Part shown: piece after piece, positions 42,894 through 51,762 of the stretch | Layout of the letters: every line of letters starts with the position of its first letter | Position numbering within the stretch: the first letter of the stretch is position 1 | Assembly: GCA_964627455.1 (NCBI GenBank) | Contig: CAZVKC010000036.1 | Coordinates: 17,680 to 81,679 of the forward strand | Direction: 5' to 3' | Source of the DNA: F-183 sp964627455 | Lineage (GTDB): Bacteria > Acidobacteriota > Terriglobia > Bryobacterales > Bryobacteraceae | Length of the DNA stretch: 64,000 nt | Program-made: the position numbers and the translations under genes | Notes under the pieces: generated by a model | Databases searched by the model: none | What the model was told of the DNA's origin: nothing | Seen by the model: the letters and a program-made list of their open reading frames with translations, nothing else

Positions 42894-43343
42894 ATGCCAG
42901 CACGTCACAGGTCGCGCCAGCGCGCCATTCAGGTTCTCTATCAGGCGGACATCCGCAACCAGTCCGTCGAAGCGGCCATGGCGGATTACTACAGCACCTT
43001 GTACTCGGAAGAGAACGAGGAACAGCCCATCTCCGACGCGTTCATGGAGTCTCTCGCCACAGGCACGGAGTCCGAGCGGTCGAACCTCGACGCCATCATC
43101 TCGTCGAAATCCGAACACTGGCGCATCGAACGCATGCCCGTGGTGGACCGGAACATTCTCCGCATGGCCGTTTATGAGATGCAGATTCTCAAGACGCCTG
43201 CCCCGGTCGTCATCGATGAAGCCATCGAACTCGCCCGGCAGTTCTCGAGTGACGAATCCGTGCCGTTCATCAACGGAGTGCTGGACGCCATTAATCGCGC
43301 CGGCAAGTCGCCAACATCCTCCCCTGACAAACCGCAGGACTAA
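42894..43343 (+). CDS. nusB: transcription antitermination/rRNA processing factor NusB
   Basis: This 149-residue all-helical protein pairs with S10 (NusE) on boxA RNA during rRNA transcription. Family signatures are HRSRQRAIQVLYQADIR at the start, VVDRNILRMAVYEMQI and TPAPVVIDEAIELARQFSSDESVPFINGVLD (in parts). It lies between ribH and a SPOUT methyltransferase gene whose ATG overlaps its stop (TAATG). Confidence 0.95.
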   Translation: MPARHRSRQRAIQVLYQADIRNQSVEAAMADYYSTLYSEENEEQPISDAFMESLATGTESERSNLDAIISSKSEHWRIERMPVVDRNILRMAVYEMQILKTPAPVVIDEAIELARQFSSDESVPFINGVLDAINRAGKSPTSSPDKPQD

Positions 43344-44056
43344 TGCGTTCCCTCGCAGTCGTCCTGGTTACGCCGCGCAATCCGCTCAACATCGGAGCCG
43401 TAGCGCGAGCGATGAGCAACTTCGGATGCTTTGACCTGCGCCTCGTCCAACCCTATCGCAATGCGATCGAGGAGGCGCGCTCGGCAACCCACGCCGGCAT
43501 CGTGCTCGAGAAAGCGCGCGAATTCGACACTATCGCGGAAGCCGTCCAGGACTGCGCCCTCGTCGTCGGAACCGCATCATTGGGTCCGCGCGAGGCTCGT
43601 CACGAAATCGTTCGGCTCGAAAAAGCGCCCGCCCGCTTGAGCGCCGAAGGAATCAACGCGATCCTGTTCGGCAGCGAGAAGTTCGGATTGTCGAACGACG
43701 ACCTCGCCCACTGCCACTGGCTGCTCACGATCCCCTCGGACCTCCGGCATGGCTCGATGAACCTCGGCCAGGCCGTGGCCGTCACGTTGTACGAATTCGC
43801 CCGCAATCGCGAGATCCCGGAACTCGACAACCGTACGCCTCCGGCATCCGCCGCCGAAGCCGATGCCGAAAGCGAGGACCGCACCACGGGCCTGCTGCAG
43901 CAGGTCCTCGAAGAAAGCGGCTACGTGCACGAACGCACCGCCGAATCGAATCGCCTCAAGCTCCAGCGCCTCGTCAAACGCATGCGCCTCACGCGCAGGG
44001 ACGCTGAAATCTGGCAGGGCATCCTGCGGCAGATCCTCTGGAAGATCCGTCGCTGA
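43343..44056 (+). CDS. SPOUT-class RNA 2'-O-methyltransferase, TrmJ-like
   Basis: This 237-residue protein has the TrmH/SpoU motifs: LVTPRNPLNIGAVARAMSNFG (motif 1, residues 8-28), LFGSEKFGLSNDDL (motif 2) and IPSDLRHGSMNLGQAVAVTLYE (motif 3, the trefoil knot). A C-terminal extension (about 165-237) resembles that of TrmJ, which methylates tRNA position 32. The 2'-O target is inferred from architecture only. Translation is coupled to nusB, and the stop is 4 nt from the convergent TPR gene. Confidence 0.88.
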   Translation: MRSLAVVLVTPRNPLNIGAVARAMSNFGCFDLRLVQPYRNAIEEARSATHAGIVLEKAREFDTIAEAVQDCALVVGTASLGPREARHEIVRLEKAPARLSAEGINAILFGSEKFGLSNDDLAHCHWLLTIPSDLRHGSMNLGQAVAVTLYEFARNREIPELDNRTPPASAAEADAESEDRTTGLLQQVLEESGYVHERTAESNRLKLQRLVKRMRLTRRDAEIWQGILRQILWKIRR

Positions 44057-44060
44057 TTCT

Positions 44061-44873
44061 CTAGCGTTTCTTTTCGGGCGCCTTGTCGTGGAGTTCCTTG
44101 AAGATCTTGCGTTCGCGTTCTGCATCCTCGGCACGCCCGAGGCGGCGATAGACCTGAGCAAGGAAGTAGTGTGGGGTCGGGTAATCCGGATCAAGTTCCG
44201 CGGCTTTGATGAACCAGCGCTCTGATTTCGCCCACTGGTCGAGTCGCGTCAGCGCTTTGCCCGCAAGGAAGTAATTGCGGGCGCCGTTGGGATTGCGCTG
44301 GGCCGCTTCGACGGCGAGATCGAAAGCCTTGCGATTGTCGTCCTGCTTCATCAGGAGTTCCGCCAGGTTGGCATGAGCCCAATCGTATTCGGGATGGTCC
44401 TTGCTCACAAGTGCGATCGCGCGCACATGGGCCTGGATGGCTTGCGGGATCAGTCCCGCGGCTTCACGCGCGAGTCCCAGATTGTCCCAGGCGCGGTAGT
44501 TGTTTGGCTGCGCCGCGATGATGGCTTCAAATTGCGCGCAGGCAGGATCCGGACGGTCGTTGAAGTAGTAGACGCGGCCAAGCGCATAGCGGGCGTCCCA
44601 ATTAGCGGGTTCGCGGCGTACAAGGTCCTGCAACATTTCGATGGCGTCGCCGTCACGACCGGAAAGGTACAGCAAGTTGCCTTTCAACAGAACAGCCGAA
44701 CTGTTGCGAGGCTCGATCGCGAGGCATCGATTGACAGCGTTCAGCGCACCAGCAATGTTCTGTGCGGCGAGCAGCCGCTGGCCCTCGGCAATGGCGGAGT
44801 CGCACTCCAGGCCCGCCGCAGCGGCGCTGGCGACGAGTCCCAAAGCGAGGGCAAGGCAAAGTCGCAAGTTCAT
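44061..44873 (-). CDS. exported TPR-repeat protein
   Basis: This 270-residue protein has a signal peptide (MNLRLCLALALGLVASAAAA) and about six tetratricopeptide repeats (e.g. NWDARYALGRVYYFNDRPD, NYRAWDNLGLAREAAGLIP, YPTPHYFLAQVYRRLGRAE), with a Lys-rich end (DKAPEKKR). It is probably a periplasmic scaffold. It lies downstream of the large receptor gene, separated by a strong hairpin, so co-transcription would require read-through. Confidence 0.86.
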   Translation of the reverse strand: MNLRLCLALALGLVASAAAAGLECDSAIAEGQRLLAAQNIAGALNAVNRCLAIEPRNSSAVLLKGNLLYLSGRDGDAIEMLQDLVRREPANWDARYALGRVYYFNDRPDPACAQFEAIIAAQPNNYRAWDNLGLAREAAGLIPQAIQAHVRAIALVSKDHPEYDWAHANLAELLMKQDDNRKAFDLAVEAAQRNPNGARNYFLAGKALTRLDQWAKSERWFIKAAELDPDYPTPHYFLAQVYRRLGRAEDAERERKIFKELHDKAPEKKR

Positions 44874-44884
44874 AACAACGAATC

Positions 44885-44921
44885 GCCGGCTCCGGCCCTG
44901 TTTGCAGGGACCGGAGCCGGC
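44885..44921 (-). terminator. strong GC-rich hairpin after the large TonB receptor gene
   Basis: A perfect 11-bp stem (GCCGGCTCCGG at 44885-44895, CCGGAGCCGGC at 44911-44921) extends internally through CCTG/CAGG around a TTTG loop. No U-tract follows on either strand. It may terminate the receptor transcript or limit read-through into the TPR gene. Confidence 0.45.
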
Positions 44922-44953
44922 TTCTACCTGTCGTGGTTCGATTGTAACGATTG

Positions 44954-47900
44954 TCAGAACTCAAACCGCGCGGCCAACTGAACCGAACGAGGACCATACT
45001 GCTGCCCCGTGAGCCGGCCGAACAACGGGCTCGAAACATCCGTCACGAGTCCACCGCGGCCGGCGCGATTGAAGATGTTGAACGCATCCAGGCGAAGTTC
45101 GAAGCGCATGTCTTCCTTGAACTCGAACTTCTTCTGCATGCCGATATCTTCGCTCGACACCATCGGTCCCCGAACGTTCGGCAGCACGCGAGGAGCCGTG
45201 CCGAGGCGGGTGAAGATGGCGTTGGGCGTCGCCGGAACACGACCGAATGCGGCCGGATTCAGGTACGGCGTTCCGCCATTGGTCTGCACCGCGGCCCCGG
45301 TATCGACAACGAGCGGAACCCCGGTCAACAGATCCGGGCGGATCGAGCCGCTAAAGATCGCATTGTTGTAACCGGAGATGCCGACCGAGATCGGGTTGCC
45401 CGAAGTGTAGTTGTGCACGCCGGTCATGGTCCAGCCGCCGATGATCTTGTCGACGACGCCCTTGGTCGGGACCAGCTTGTCCTTGCCGAACGGCAGCGCG
45501 TAGATCCAGGTCAACTTCAGCACTTGCGGGAAGTTGTAGTCGACCACGGACTTTTCGAGCCGGCGGTTGTAGACATCCTGCGCGCCGATGCCGTCCAGTG
45601 GGCTCGACGTGTCGGAGATGCCTTTCGAGAAGGTGTACGCAGCGAGCAGCGACAAATCCTTCGTCATGCGGCGCGTCGCCATGATCTGCAGCGAGTCATA
45701 GCTGGAACGTCCGAAGTTCGGCAGGAACTGGCCGACGCCGGTGTACTGCGGAAAGCGGCGAAGCGATTGCGCGAGGGTGCCGTTGAAATTGGCATACGGC
45801 AGCGCGCCCAACTGTGGATTCGTACGCAAGGGCTGGATGAGGTTGTCACCCTGTGCCAGCGCCGATACCGGCAACTGGTTCAGGGCATCCAACCCGAACG
45901 ATGTAAGCCGCTGGCCGCGGTTACCGATGTAGGAGATCTCGACCACAGATTCGCGCGGCAACTGGATGTTGAATCCGAGATTGAAGTTCTGCACGATGCC
46001 GAGTTTGTTGGCGTCGGGCGCGATGTAGGTGAAGCCCTGTCCCAAAGCGGGCGCCTGTGACTTGTTCGGCAAGGCGCCTGCGAAGTTCGGATACGGATTG
46101 TGCAGGTACATCACCGGATCCTGCGCAAACTGCAGGTTGGTGTTGGAACTGTTCACCGCGATGCTGCCGTTATACCCGAAGGTCGACGGCGTGCTGAAGT
46201 TCGCCACCGGCGCGATGTTGTTCATGCCGTAGCCGCCGCGGAAGACGAACTTTGGAGTAAACGCATAAGCGAAGCCGAGGCGCGGCGCGATCTGCGTGTA
46301 GTTCGTGTTCTGGAAGCCCTTGACGCCGAGGTCCTCGGCAAACACGAGCGCTCCGGGACGTCCGCCCGCTGCGTCGTTCGCCTTGGCCGGATCGATGTTC
46401 GTCATTCGCCCGGCCTTCTCGTTGAAGCCGCCGATGATTTCCCAGCGAAGGCCGAGATTGAGCGTCAGCTTGCGGGTGACCTTCCAGTCATCGGAGAAAT
46501 AGAAGGCCGGGTAGCGCAGGCGATAGCCGGGATTCGCCGCAACAATGCCGCGGCTGGTGTTATCCACCGCGCCGAGCAGGAAGCTCGCGAATGCATGTCC
46601 GGTTTGCGTCGCGAACCCGGGCAACTGCGTCTGCGTGGGCGAGAACGCAAAGGTGCCCGTGCCGCTCTTGTTGCGGAAATTGTAGTAGTAGTTCCGCAGT
46701 TCGAAGCCGGTCTTGAAGCTGTGCTTGCCGCGGATGATCGTCAGGTCGTTCTGGATGATCATCGAGCCGTTGTAGCTGAAGCCGGCGTTGGTCGAACCGA
46801 GGCGTCCGCCGGCTCCGATGCCGCCGCCGAGGATCGGCTGGCCGCTAAACGTCAGCGCGGGGAACGTCGTCGGTGCGGTGTTCTGCAGGCCGATCTTCGA
46901 CGCCCAGTCCTGATCGACGAAGACCGATTCGTTGAAGTTGCCGAACCGGTTGTAGCCGACCGCGAAGTGATTCAGGATGGTCGGGCGGATCGTCCAGTCT
47001 TCGCTGAAGCGGGCGATCTGTCCGGGCGTGCTCTGCAACTGGTATACGCCGGTGGGCGTATTCGGAGGCGCGCCCCAACGGCCGCCCGGCGAGTTGTTGC
47101 GGACGCGGTCGTTGTAGTTATACGACAGCGACATGCGGTGCCGTTCGTTGAAGATGTGGTCGCCCTTGATGGTGTACATCTTTTCGTCGAAGACCGGGCA
47201 GCAGGCGCCCAGCGAAATCATGTTGTTGAGCAGGTTGTTGTTGATCGGATCGGTGATCGGCGCGAGTTCGAGGATCTTGCGCGACACCGGACTCCAGCGG
47301 GATTGCGGAATGACGTTGCCCGGGAAGGGATCGCGAATGGTCTGGCCGTTGACAGTGCGCGTGGTGGCCGGATCGTAAATCTGGCCGAACTGGACCGAGC
47401 GCCCGGTGGCGTCGGTTCCGACGGTGGTTCCCGAACGCGTGTCCTGCGTGCCGGCGGGGTTCAAGAGGCGGGAGAAGTCGCCGCGCTTGAAGTCCTGGGT
47501 CGGCAGCGTGATGAAACCGCCCGCCGAGAAATCACGGACACGTGTGACTTCATAGTTGAAATGGAAGAACGTCTTGTTCTTGCCACTGTAGATCTTGGGG
47601 ATCGACGCGGGTCCACCGAGGGATCCGCCGTAGTTCGAGAGCTTGAACGGATTGCGTGCGCGGCCGATGGCGTTGAAGTTAAAACTGTTGGCGCGAAGCA
47701 CATCGTTCTGGGTGTAATAGTACGCCGTGCCGTGGTAGTTGTTGGTGCCGGTCTTCAACGCGAAGTTCGCGACAGCGGTCTGTCCGCCGCCGTACTGCGC
47801 GCCCATGGTGCCGGTCTGCAATTTGAATTCGCTGACCGACTCTGCGGATGGCGACATTTCGTTGTTCGACCCGCCCTGCAGGTCGAAGCGTCCGAGGGCC

Positions 47901-48460
47901 ATGCCGTCAATGAGGATCTCGTGCGAGTAGGGTTGTCCGCCATTGATGGATCCGCGGAATTCGCCGCCGACAGTGCCGGGCAGCGAGCGGAAGATGAACG
48001 ACTGGATCTGGCGGCGTCCGTCACCGACCGCAACCGGCCACGTATCGAATTCCTTTTCGGAGACGTAACGGCCGAGTTCGGCGGTGCCGGTTTCGAGGAG
48101 CGGAGGGTCAGATGACACCGAGACCGATTCGCTCACCTGGCCGACTTCGAGTTTGAAATCGAGAGTCAGCGTTTGGGCCACGCGCAGCGTCACCTGATCG
48201 GCGGCGCTGGGGCGGAAGCCTGTCTTGGACACGGTGATTTTGTACAGCCCTGGCGGCAGGTACGGCAGACGATACACGCCGCTGTCGTTGGTCGTGGCCT
48301 TGGTTTCCACGTTGGTTTGAGTTTCGATCGCGGTAACTGTCACGCCAGGGAGAACGGCGCCCGTAGTATCCGTTACCGTACCGTTGAATCCGCCGCGTTC
48401 TCCTTGAGCGAAGAGTGCGGACATGGTGGTGGTGAGAGCGAGGACTATCAGTAGTCTCAT
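44954..48460 (-). CDS. TonB-dependent receptor with carboxypeptidase-regulatory-like domain (Oar-like)
   Basis: This 1168-residue outer-membrane protein has a signal peptide (MRLLIVLALTTTMSALFAQ), then a carboxypeptidase-regulatory-like Ig domain (about 22-105; GTVTDTTGAVLPGVTVTA, PPGLYKITVSKTGFRP), a plug (about 130-240) and a large barrel ending VQLAARFEF with the terminal Phe. Such Oar-like receptors are strongly expanded in Acidobacteriota and are thought to import or bind large ligands. The start has GAGGAG 8 nt upstream; more distal ATGs give a poorer signal peptide. The gene is followed by a strong hairpin. Confidence 0.92.
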   Translation of the reverse strand: MRLLIVLALTTTMSALFAQGERGGFNGTVTDTTGAVLPGVTVTAIETQTNVETKATTNDSGVYRLPYLPPGLYKITVSKTGFRPSAADQVTLRVAQTLTLDFKLEVGQVSESVSVSSDPPLLETGTAELGRYVSEKEFDTWPVAVGDGRRQIQSFIFRSLPGTVGGEFRGSINGGQPYSHEILIDGMALGRFDLQGGSNNEMSPSAESVSEFKLQTGTMGAQYGGGQTAVANFALKTGTNNYHGTAYYYTQNDVLRANSFNFNAIGRARNPFKLSNYGGSLGGPASIPKIYSGKNKTFFHFNYEVTRVRDFSAGGFITLPTQDFKRGDFSRLLNPAGTQDTRSGTTVGTDATGRSVQFGQIYDPATTRTVNGQTIRDPFPGNVIPQSRWSPVSRKILELAPITDPINNNLLNNMISLGACCPVFDEKMYTIKGDHIFNERHRMSLSYNYNDRVRNNSPGGRWGAPPNTPTGVYQLQSTPGQIARFSEDWTIRPTILNHFAVGYNRFGNFNESVFVDQDWASKIGLQNTAPTTFPALTFSGQPILGGGIGAGGRLGSTNAGFSYNGSMIIQNDLTIIRGKHSFKTGFELRNYYYNFRNKSGTGTFAFSPTQTQLPGFATQTGHAFASFLLGAVDNTSRGIVAANPGYRLRYPAFYFSDDWKVTRKLTLNLGLRWEIIGGFNEKAGRMTNIDPAKANDAAGGRPGALVFAEDLGVKGFQNTNYTQIAPRLGFAYAFTPKFVFRGGYGMNNIAPVANFSTPSTFGYNGSIAVNSSNTNLQFAQDPVMYLHNPYPNFAGALPNKSQAPALGQGFTYIAPDANKLGIVQNFNLGFNIQLPRESVVEISYIGNRGQRLTSFGLDALNQLPVSALAQGDNLIQPLRTNPQLGALPYANFNGTLAQSLRRFPQYTGVGQFLPNFGRSSYDSLQIMATRRMTKDLSLLAAYTFSKGISDTSSPLDGIGAQDVYNRRLEKSVVDYNFPQVLKLTWIYALPFGKDKLVPTKGVVDKIIGGWTMTGVHNYTSGNPISVGISGYNNAIFSGSIRPDLLTGVPLVVDTGAAVQTNGGTPYLNPAAFGRVPATPNAIFTRLGTAPRVLPNVRGPMVSSEDIGMQKKFEFKEDMRFELRLDAFNIFNRAGRGGLVTDVSSPLFGRLTGQQYGPRSVQLAARFEF

Positions 48461-48483
48461 GCAAGTGCTCCTCATGGGGGCAG

Positions 48484-48492
48484 ATCGTATCA
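48484..48492 (-). promoter_or_regulatory. possible extended -10 element of the large receptor gene
   Basis: On the minus strand TGATACGAT (TG, one base, TACGAT) lies 23 nt before the receptor ATG, leaving room for the GAGGAG ribosome binding site. No strong -35 was found. The rest of the 230-nt spacer to 48690 shows nothing further. Confidence 0.35.
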
Positions 48493-48690
48493 CACCGCCA
48501 CAGACAAATATGAACCACATTACGGTGAGTTAATGTGCGATTACGACTTGGCGCAGTGGTTCGCGGATTCCGTCGTCAATCGAGTTTCCGCTCATTTCGA
48601 GGCGCTTCGTCCTTAATGGAACCTCGTTCACGACGAGAACTCACATGTTAAGAACGTAAGAATTGCTCTGTTGGAGCATTCCGCGGGCGG

Positions 48691-49596
48691 CTAGGACGCA
48701 AGAGGCCAGAAGACTTGTGTCTTCCAGTCCTTCGGATCCGGAAAGTCACCGGGGTCGTTGAGGTAGATCTCCCATGGCGCACCTGCGGACTTTCGTCCGT
48801 TCTGCACGATCCATTGTTCGAGCGCGCCGTACGCATCCTGCAAGCCGTCGTACGGACCAGTGTGGATCGTCGATGCGGCGGGCCCTGCAGGAAGCGCTTC
48901 GCGCGTGACATTCCCATCCCCCTCTCCGATCGTCCAGTCGCCCGAGAAGGACGTGACGCGCATCCCGGTCTCGAGCGTAACGAATCCGACTCCGTACTCG
49001 GGATAGCGGGTGATCGGATGGCCGGTGATCCCGATTCCATTCGTCTGTGAATAGACGAACACATTGCGAAGCACTGAGCCGATGGTCTTCGCAATATCCG
49101 AACGGGGCACTCGGCGACGGACAATCAGGACAGGCTGGTTTTCGAGTTCTTGCACTGCGATCACGTAGTTCATGGGGGCTGACACCTTTCGTGTATCCAA
49201 ATGGAAGAGTCCAATACAGGGACCAACAGACGCGACTGTTGCCGCATGTTCCGCCGGGTTGCCGCCGCCCGTGACGCCGCGTTTGCGGTACGCAGATGGG
49301 GTCATGCCGAAACGCCTGCGAAAGGCTCGCACGAAGACCTCATGACTATCGAAGCCGCAAATCAGGGCGATGTCGAGTATGGTGTCTTTCGTGGTGAGCA
49401 GCAAACCGGCCGCACGATCGAGCCGGAGGCGTTGCGTGAATTCCTTCGGCGTTTCTCCGAGCGCACTGCTCAGAGTCCTGTGGGCATGAGAAGGAGATTG
49501 ACCCAGCCGGGCTGCGAGATCCGCGAGAGATTGATCCTGCGCATCATGCGCAGCCTTGGCAATCACGGGTTGCAGCTTCGGCCAGTTTTTCTTCAT
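48691..49596 (-). CDS. AraC-type regulator with GyrI-like effector domain
   Basis: This 301-residue protein has an N-terminal AraC/XylS DNA-binding domain (about 10-105) with LADLAARLGQSPSHAHRTLS and ILDIALICGFDSHEVFVRAFRRRFG (in parts) then TPSAYRK. A C-terminal GyrI-like small-molecule-binding domain (about 140-300) follows, with NYVIAVQELENQPVLIVRRRV and AASTIHTGPYDGLQDAYGALEQWI (in parts). The order matches Rob/MarA-like fusions that sense hydrophobic compounds. Its targets are unknown; the tannase-family gene lies 78 nt upstream on the same strand. Confidence 0.9.
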   Translation of the reverse strand: MKKNWPKLQPVIAKAAHDAQDQSLADLAARLGQSPSHAHRTLSSALGETPKEFTQRLRLDRAAGLLLTTKDTILDIALICGFDSHEVFVRAFRRRFGMTPSAYRKRGVTGGGNPAEHAATVASVGPCIGLFHLDTRKVSAPMNYVIAVQELENQPVLIVRRRVPRSDIAKTIGSVLRNVFVYSQTNGIGITGHPITRYPEYGVGFVTLETGMRVTSFSGDWTIGEGDGNVTREALPAGPAASTIHTGPYDGLQDAYGALEQWIVQNGRKSAGAPWEIYLNDPGDFPDPKDWKTQVFWPLAS

Positions 49597-49674
49597 GCAG
49601 CCAATGAGGATAGCCCTACTGTAGCCTCGAACTGGAACCGCAGTCTTGATGTTTCTTGCGATTCAGAAGATTTT

Positions 49675-51138
49675 TCAATGAACCGCGGCGACGCAGGTGA
49701 AGTTCGCGGCGTCATCCTGGCTGCCAGGTCCACGATACTTCGCCACTTTCGGATACGCGCACAACGGACGCGTGCGGCTGCTCGCCGCGTGTTTGGCGAC
49801 GATGCGCTCAGGCGGGGTGTTCTTCGTCACCCACTCATCGAGCGCTTTCACCGCGTCGAACTGATTGGGTCCCGGGCCTCCGCCGCAGTGGCCCATTCCC
49901 GGGGCGAGAAACAGGCGCGCGAAGCTCTGGACAGCCGGTGCGGCCTTCGCAAGCGACTCGTAGTATGCGATCGTGTCCTCCGGCGGCACGATCGGGTCCG
50001 ACCAGCCCGCGTAAAGCAGAAGCTTGCCGCCGTGCTTCGAGAAGGCGCTCAGATCGGGATTGGTCGCGTTCATGAAACCGAGATGGCGATCGGCATAGGC
50101 AAGATCGCGATCCCAATCCACGGTGCGGAAATCCCAGTTCGGGTCGTGGAAGAGGAAGTAGCGGAAGAGTTCGACGCGCATCGGCTCGCGGGGATCGAGC
50201 AAATACTGCCGCCAGCTTTGGCCTCCGATATCCTCGCTGCCCATCGGGAAACCCGCAAAGATGCGAGCCCCGGTTTTCGGACTCTTCAGCCCGGCCCACA
50301 CTTTGCGGACCGCCTCGGCTTGCGCGGCGTCCGGCAGGATCTTCTTGAGATCGACAACCGATGCGCACCGCCGCGGATCCTCAATGATGCCGTCCTTCAA
50401 GCCATCGACCGCATCACAGGCGTCGACGACGGCTTTGGTGATCTGCGGTAACTGATCGCCTTTCAGGAGCGGCGTGCCATCGTCCTTATGCATCGCCATC
50501 CAGAACCAGAGGAATCCGAAGGTCTGCCGGATGCGGTTGTTCGCGGGCGCTCCGGCCACGATGCCGTCATAATCGTCGGGATATTTCTGTGCCTCGACGA
50601 TCGCCTGGTGTCCGCCGGCAGAGCATCCCGAAAAGTAGTTGCGTTCGGCGTGACGCCCGGTATGCACGCGGATCAGCAGCTTCGCGTTTTCGGTCATCAC
50701 ATGCACCGCGCGCTGCGCGTAATCGAAAACTTTCTCAGGATGCCCCTGTCCGAACTTCAGATCGTCGCCTTGATGCCCGGTGTTGTGGCTGGCGGTCGCA
50801 TAGCCTTGCTTCAGCGCTTGCGCCATCGCGTTCGAGTTGAGGCTGCCGGAGTAGCCGCCATTCCCGACACCGAGAAACCTACCGTTCCAATTCGCAGCAG
50901 CCGGAATCCACACCTCGAACTCGATTTCAGAATCCGGAACAGGCCGGGCCACCGCGAAGATGCGGCAAAAGGGCGGAAGTCCGAGCGAAGCTGCGCCCGC
51001 TTGCGCCATCATCGCGGAGCGAATCTGCACACCGGGAATCGTCATTTCCGTGAGGCGTTCGCACGGCGTACCCGCGGCCATGGCCGGCACGCCCGCGATC
51101 ACAAATGCGATGAGAGAGGGAAGGCTCGCCCGTTTCAT
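49675..51138 (-). CDS. tannase/feruloyl esterase family protein
   Basis: This 487-residue exported esterase (signal peptide MKRASLPSLIAFVIAGVPAMA) cleaves ester bonds to aromatic acids such as gallate or ferulate. It shows the family CS-D-HC arrangement: Cys172-Ser173 in SGCSAGGH, a late aspartate (AGWSDPIVPP) and His-Cys in APGMGHCGGG, where the two cysteines clamp the active site by a disulfide. The start is fixed by the signal peptide; the frame is open to 51222. It suggests plant-phenolic breakdown. It is divergent from the DUF2007 gene (70 nt). Confidence 0.9.
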   Translation of the reverse strand: MKRASLPSLIAFVIAGVPAMAAGTPCERLTEMTIPGVQIRSAMMAQAGAASLGLPPFCRIFAVARPVPDSEIEFEVWIPAAANWNGRFLGVGNGGYSGSLNSNAMAQALKQGYATASHNTGHQGDDLKFGQGHPEKVFDYAQRAVHVMTENAKLLIRVHTGRHAERNYFSGCSAGGHQAIVEAQKYPDDYDGIVAGAPANNRIRQTFGFLWFWMAMHKDDGTPLLKGDQLPQITKAVVDACDAVDGLKDGIIEDPRRCASVVDLKKILPDAAQAEAVRKVWAGLKSPKTGARIFAGFPMGSEDIGGQSWRQYLLDPREPMRVELFRYFLFHDPNWDFRTVDWDRDLAYADRHLGFMNATNPDLSAFSKHGGKLLLYAGWSDPIVPPEDTIAYYESLAKAAPAVQSFARLFLAPGMGHCGGGPGPNQFDAVKALDEWVTKNTPPERIVAKHAASSRTRPLCAYPKVAKYRGPGSQDDAANFTCVAAVH

Positions 51139-51208
51139 ACCCCGATCATATGCGATCCCACGCAGAGGTGCGGATTCTGATAACGTACGGGCAGAGAGAA
51201 GAATCGCA

Positions 51209-51712
51209 ATGAAGCCTGACATCGATCAACTACGAACGCACGTATCGAACCTCTCCGACGAGGCGCTACTGGAAGTTCGTCCAGAGGATCTGGTGGAGGC
51301 GGCTCGCGAAGTCTACGAGTCCGAACTCGCCGCCCGAGGACTTTCCTGGAACCAGCAGCCTGGTGGCGAGGAGGCAGCCGGGTCCGAATCCACGGCCGAT
51401 GATCCATCGGCTGGACTCGTGTCCATCGCAAAATTCACGAGCGTCGACGAAGCGCGGTTCGTCCGCACGATGCTCGAAAACGAAGGCATCCCGGCGTGGT
51501 TCATCGGCGAACTGACGCCGCACCTGATGACCGGAGATCCACTCGCCGGACTGGAATTGATGACCAAACCCGAATTCGTCGAACAGGCGCAACTTGTTTT
51601 GAACACCGAAATCGACGAAGAGGAATTGGCGCGTCAGGCCGAAGCGGCGGCCCCGCCTCCGGACGAGGAAGCCGAAGGGGAAGAGGAAGAAACCACGCCG
51701 GCCGAGTCGTGA
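51209..51712 (+). CDS. DUF2007-type putative signal-transducing protein
   Basis: This 167-residue cytoplasmic protein has a helical N-terminal part (1-60) and a DUF2007 domain (about 70-130) with AKFTSVDEARFVRTMLENEG, IPAWFIGE, LELMTKPEFVEQA. A strongly acidic Pro/Glu tail (135-167) follows. DUF2007 proteins are called signal-transducing from structure, but no mechanism is known. The ATG at 51209 is the first with a family-like start; the frame is open further upstream against the tannase gene. Confidence 0.8.
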   Translation: MKPDIDQLRTHVSNLSDEALLEVRPEDLVEAAREVYESELAARGLSWNQQPGGEEAAGSESTADDPSAGLVSIAKFTSVDEARFVRTMLENEGIPAWFIGELTPHLMTGDPLAGLELMTKPEFVEQAQLVLNTEIDEEELARQAEAAAPPPDEEAEGEEEETTPAES

Positions 51713-51762
51713 GCTTTCCCGGGACCTCCATCCGCATTAGTTAGGTGGAGGTTCCTTTCAAA

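Noticed and set aside
46100..48115. 671-codon open frame antisense to the large TonB receptor gene
   Set aside because: High G+C leaves few stops on the opposite strand; the translation is Arg/Val/Asp-rich low-complexity sequence without any known motif, while the minus strand encodes a clear receptor.
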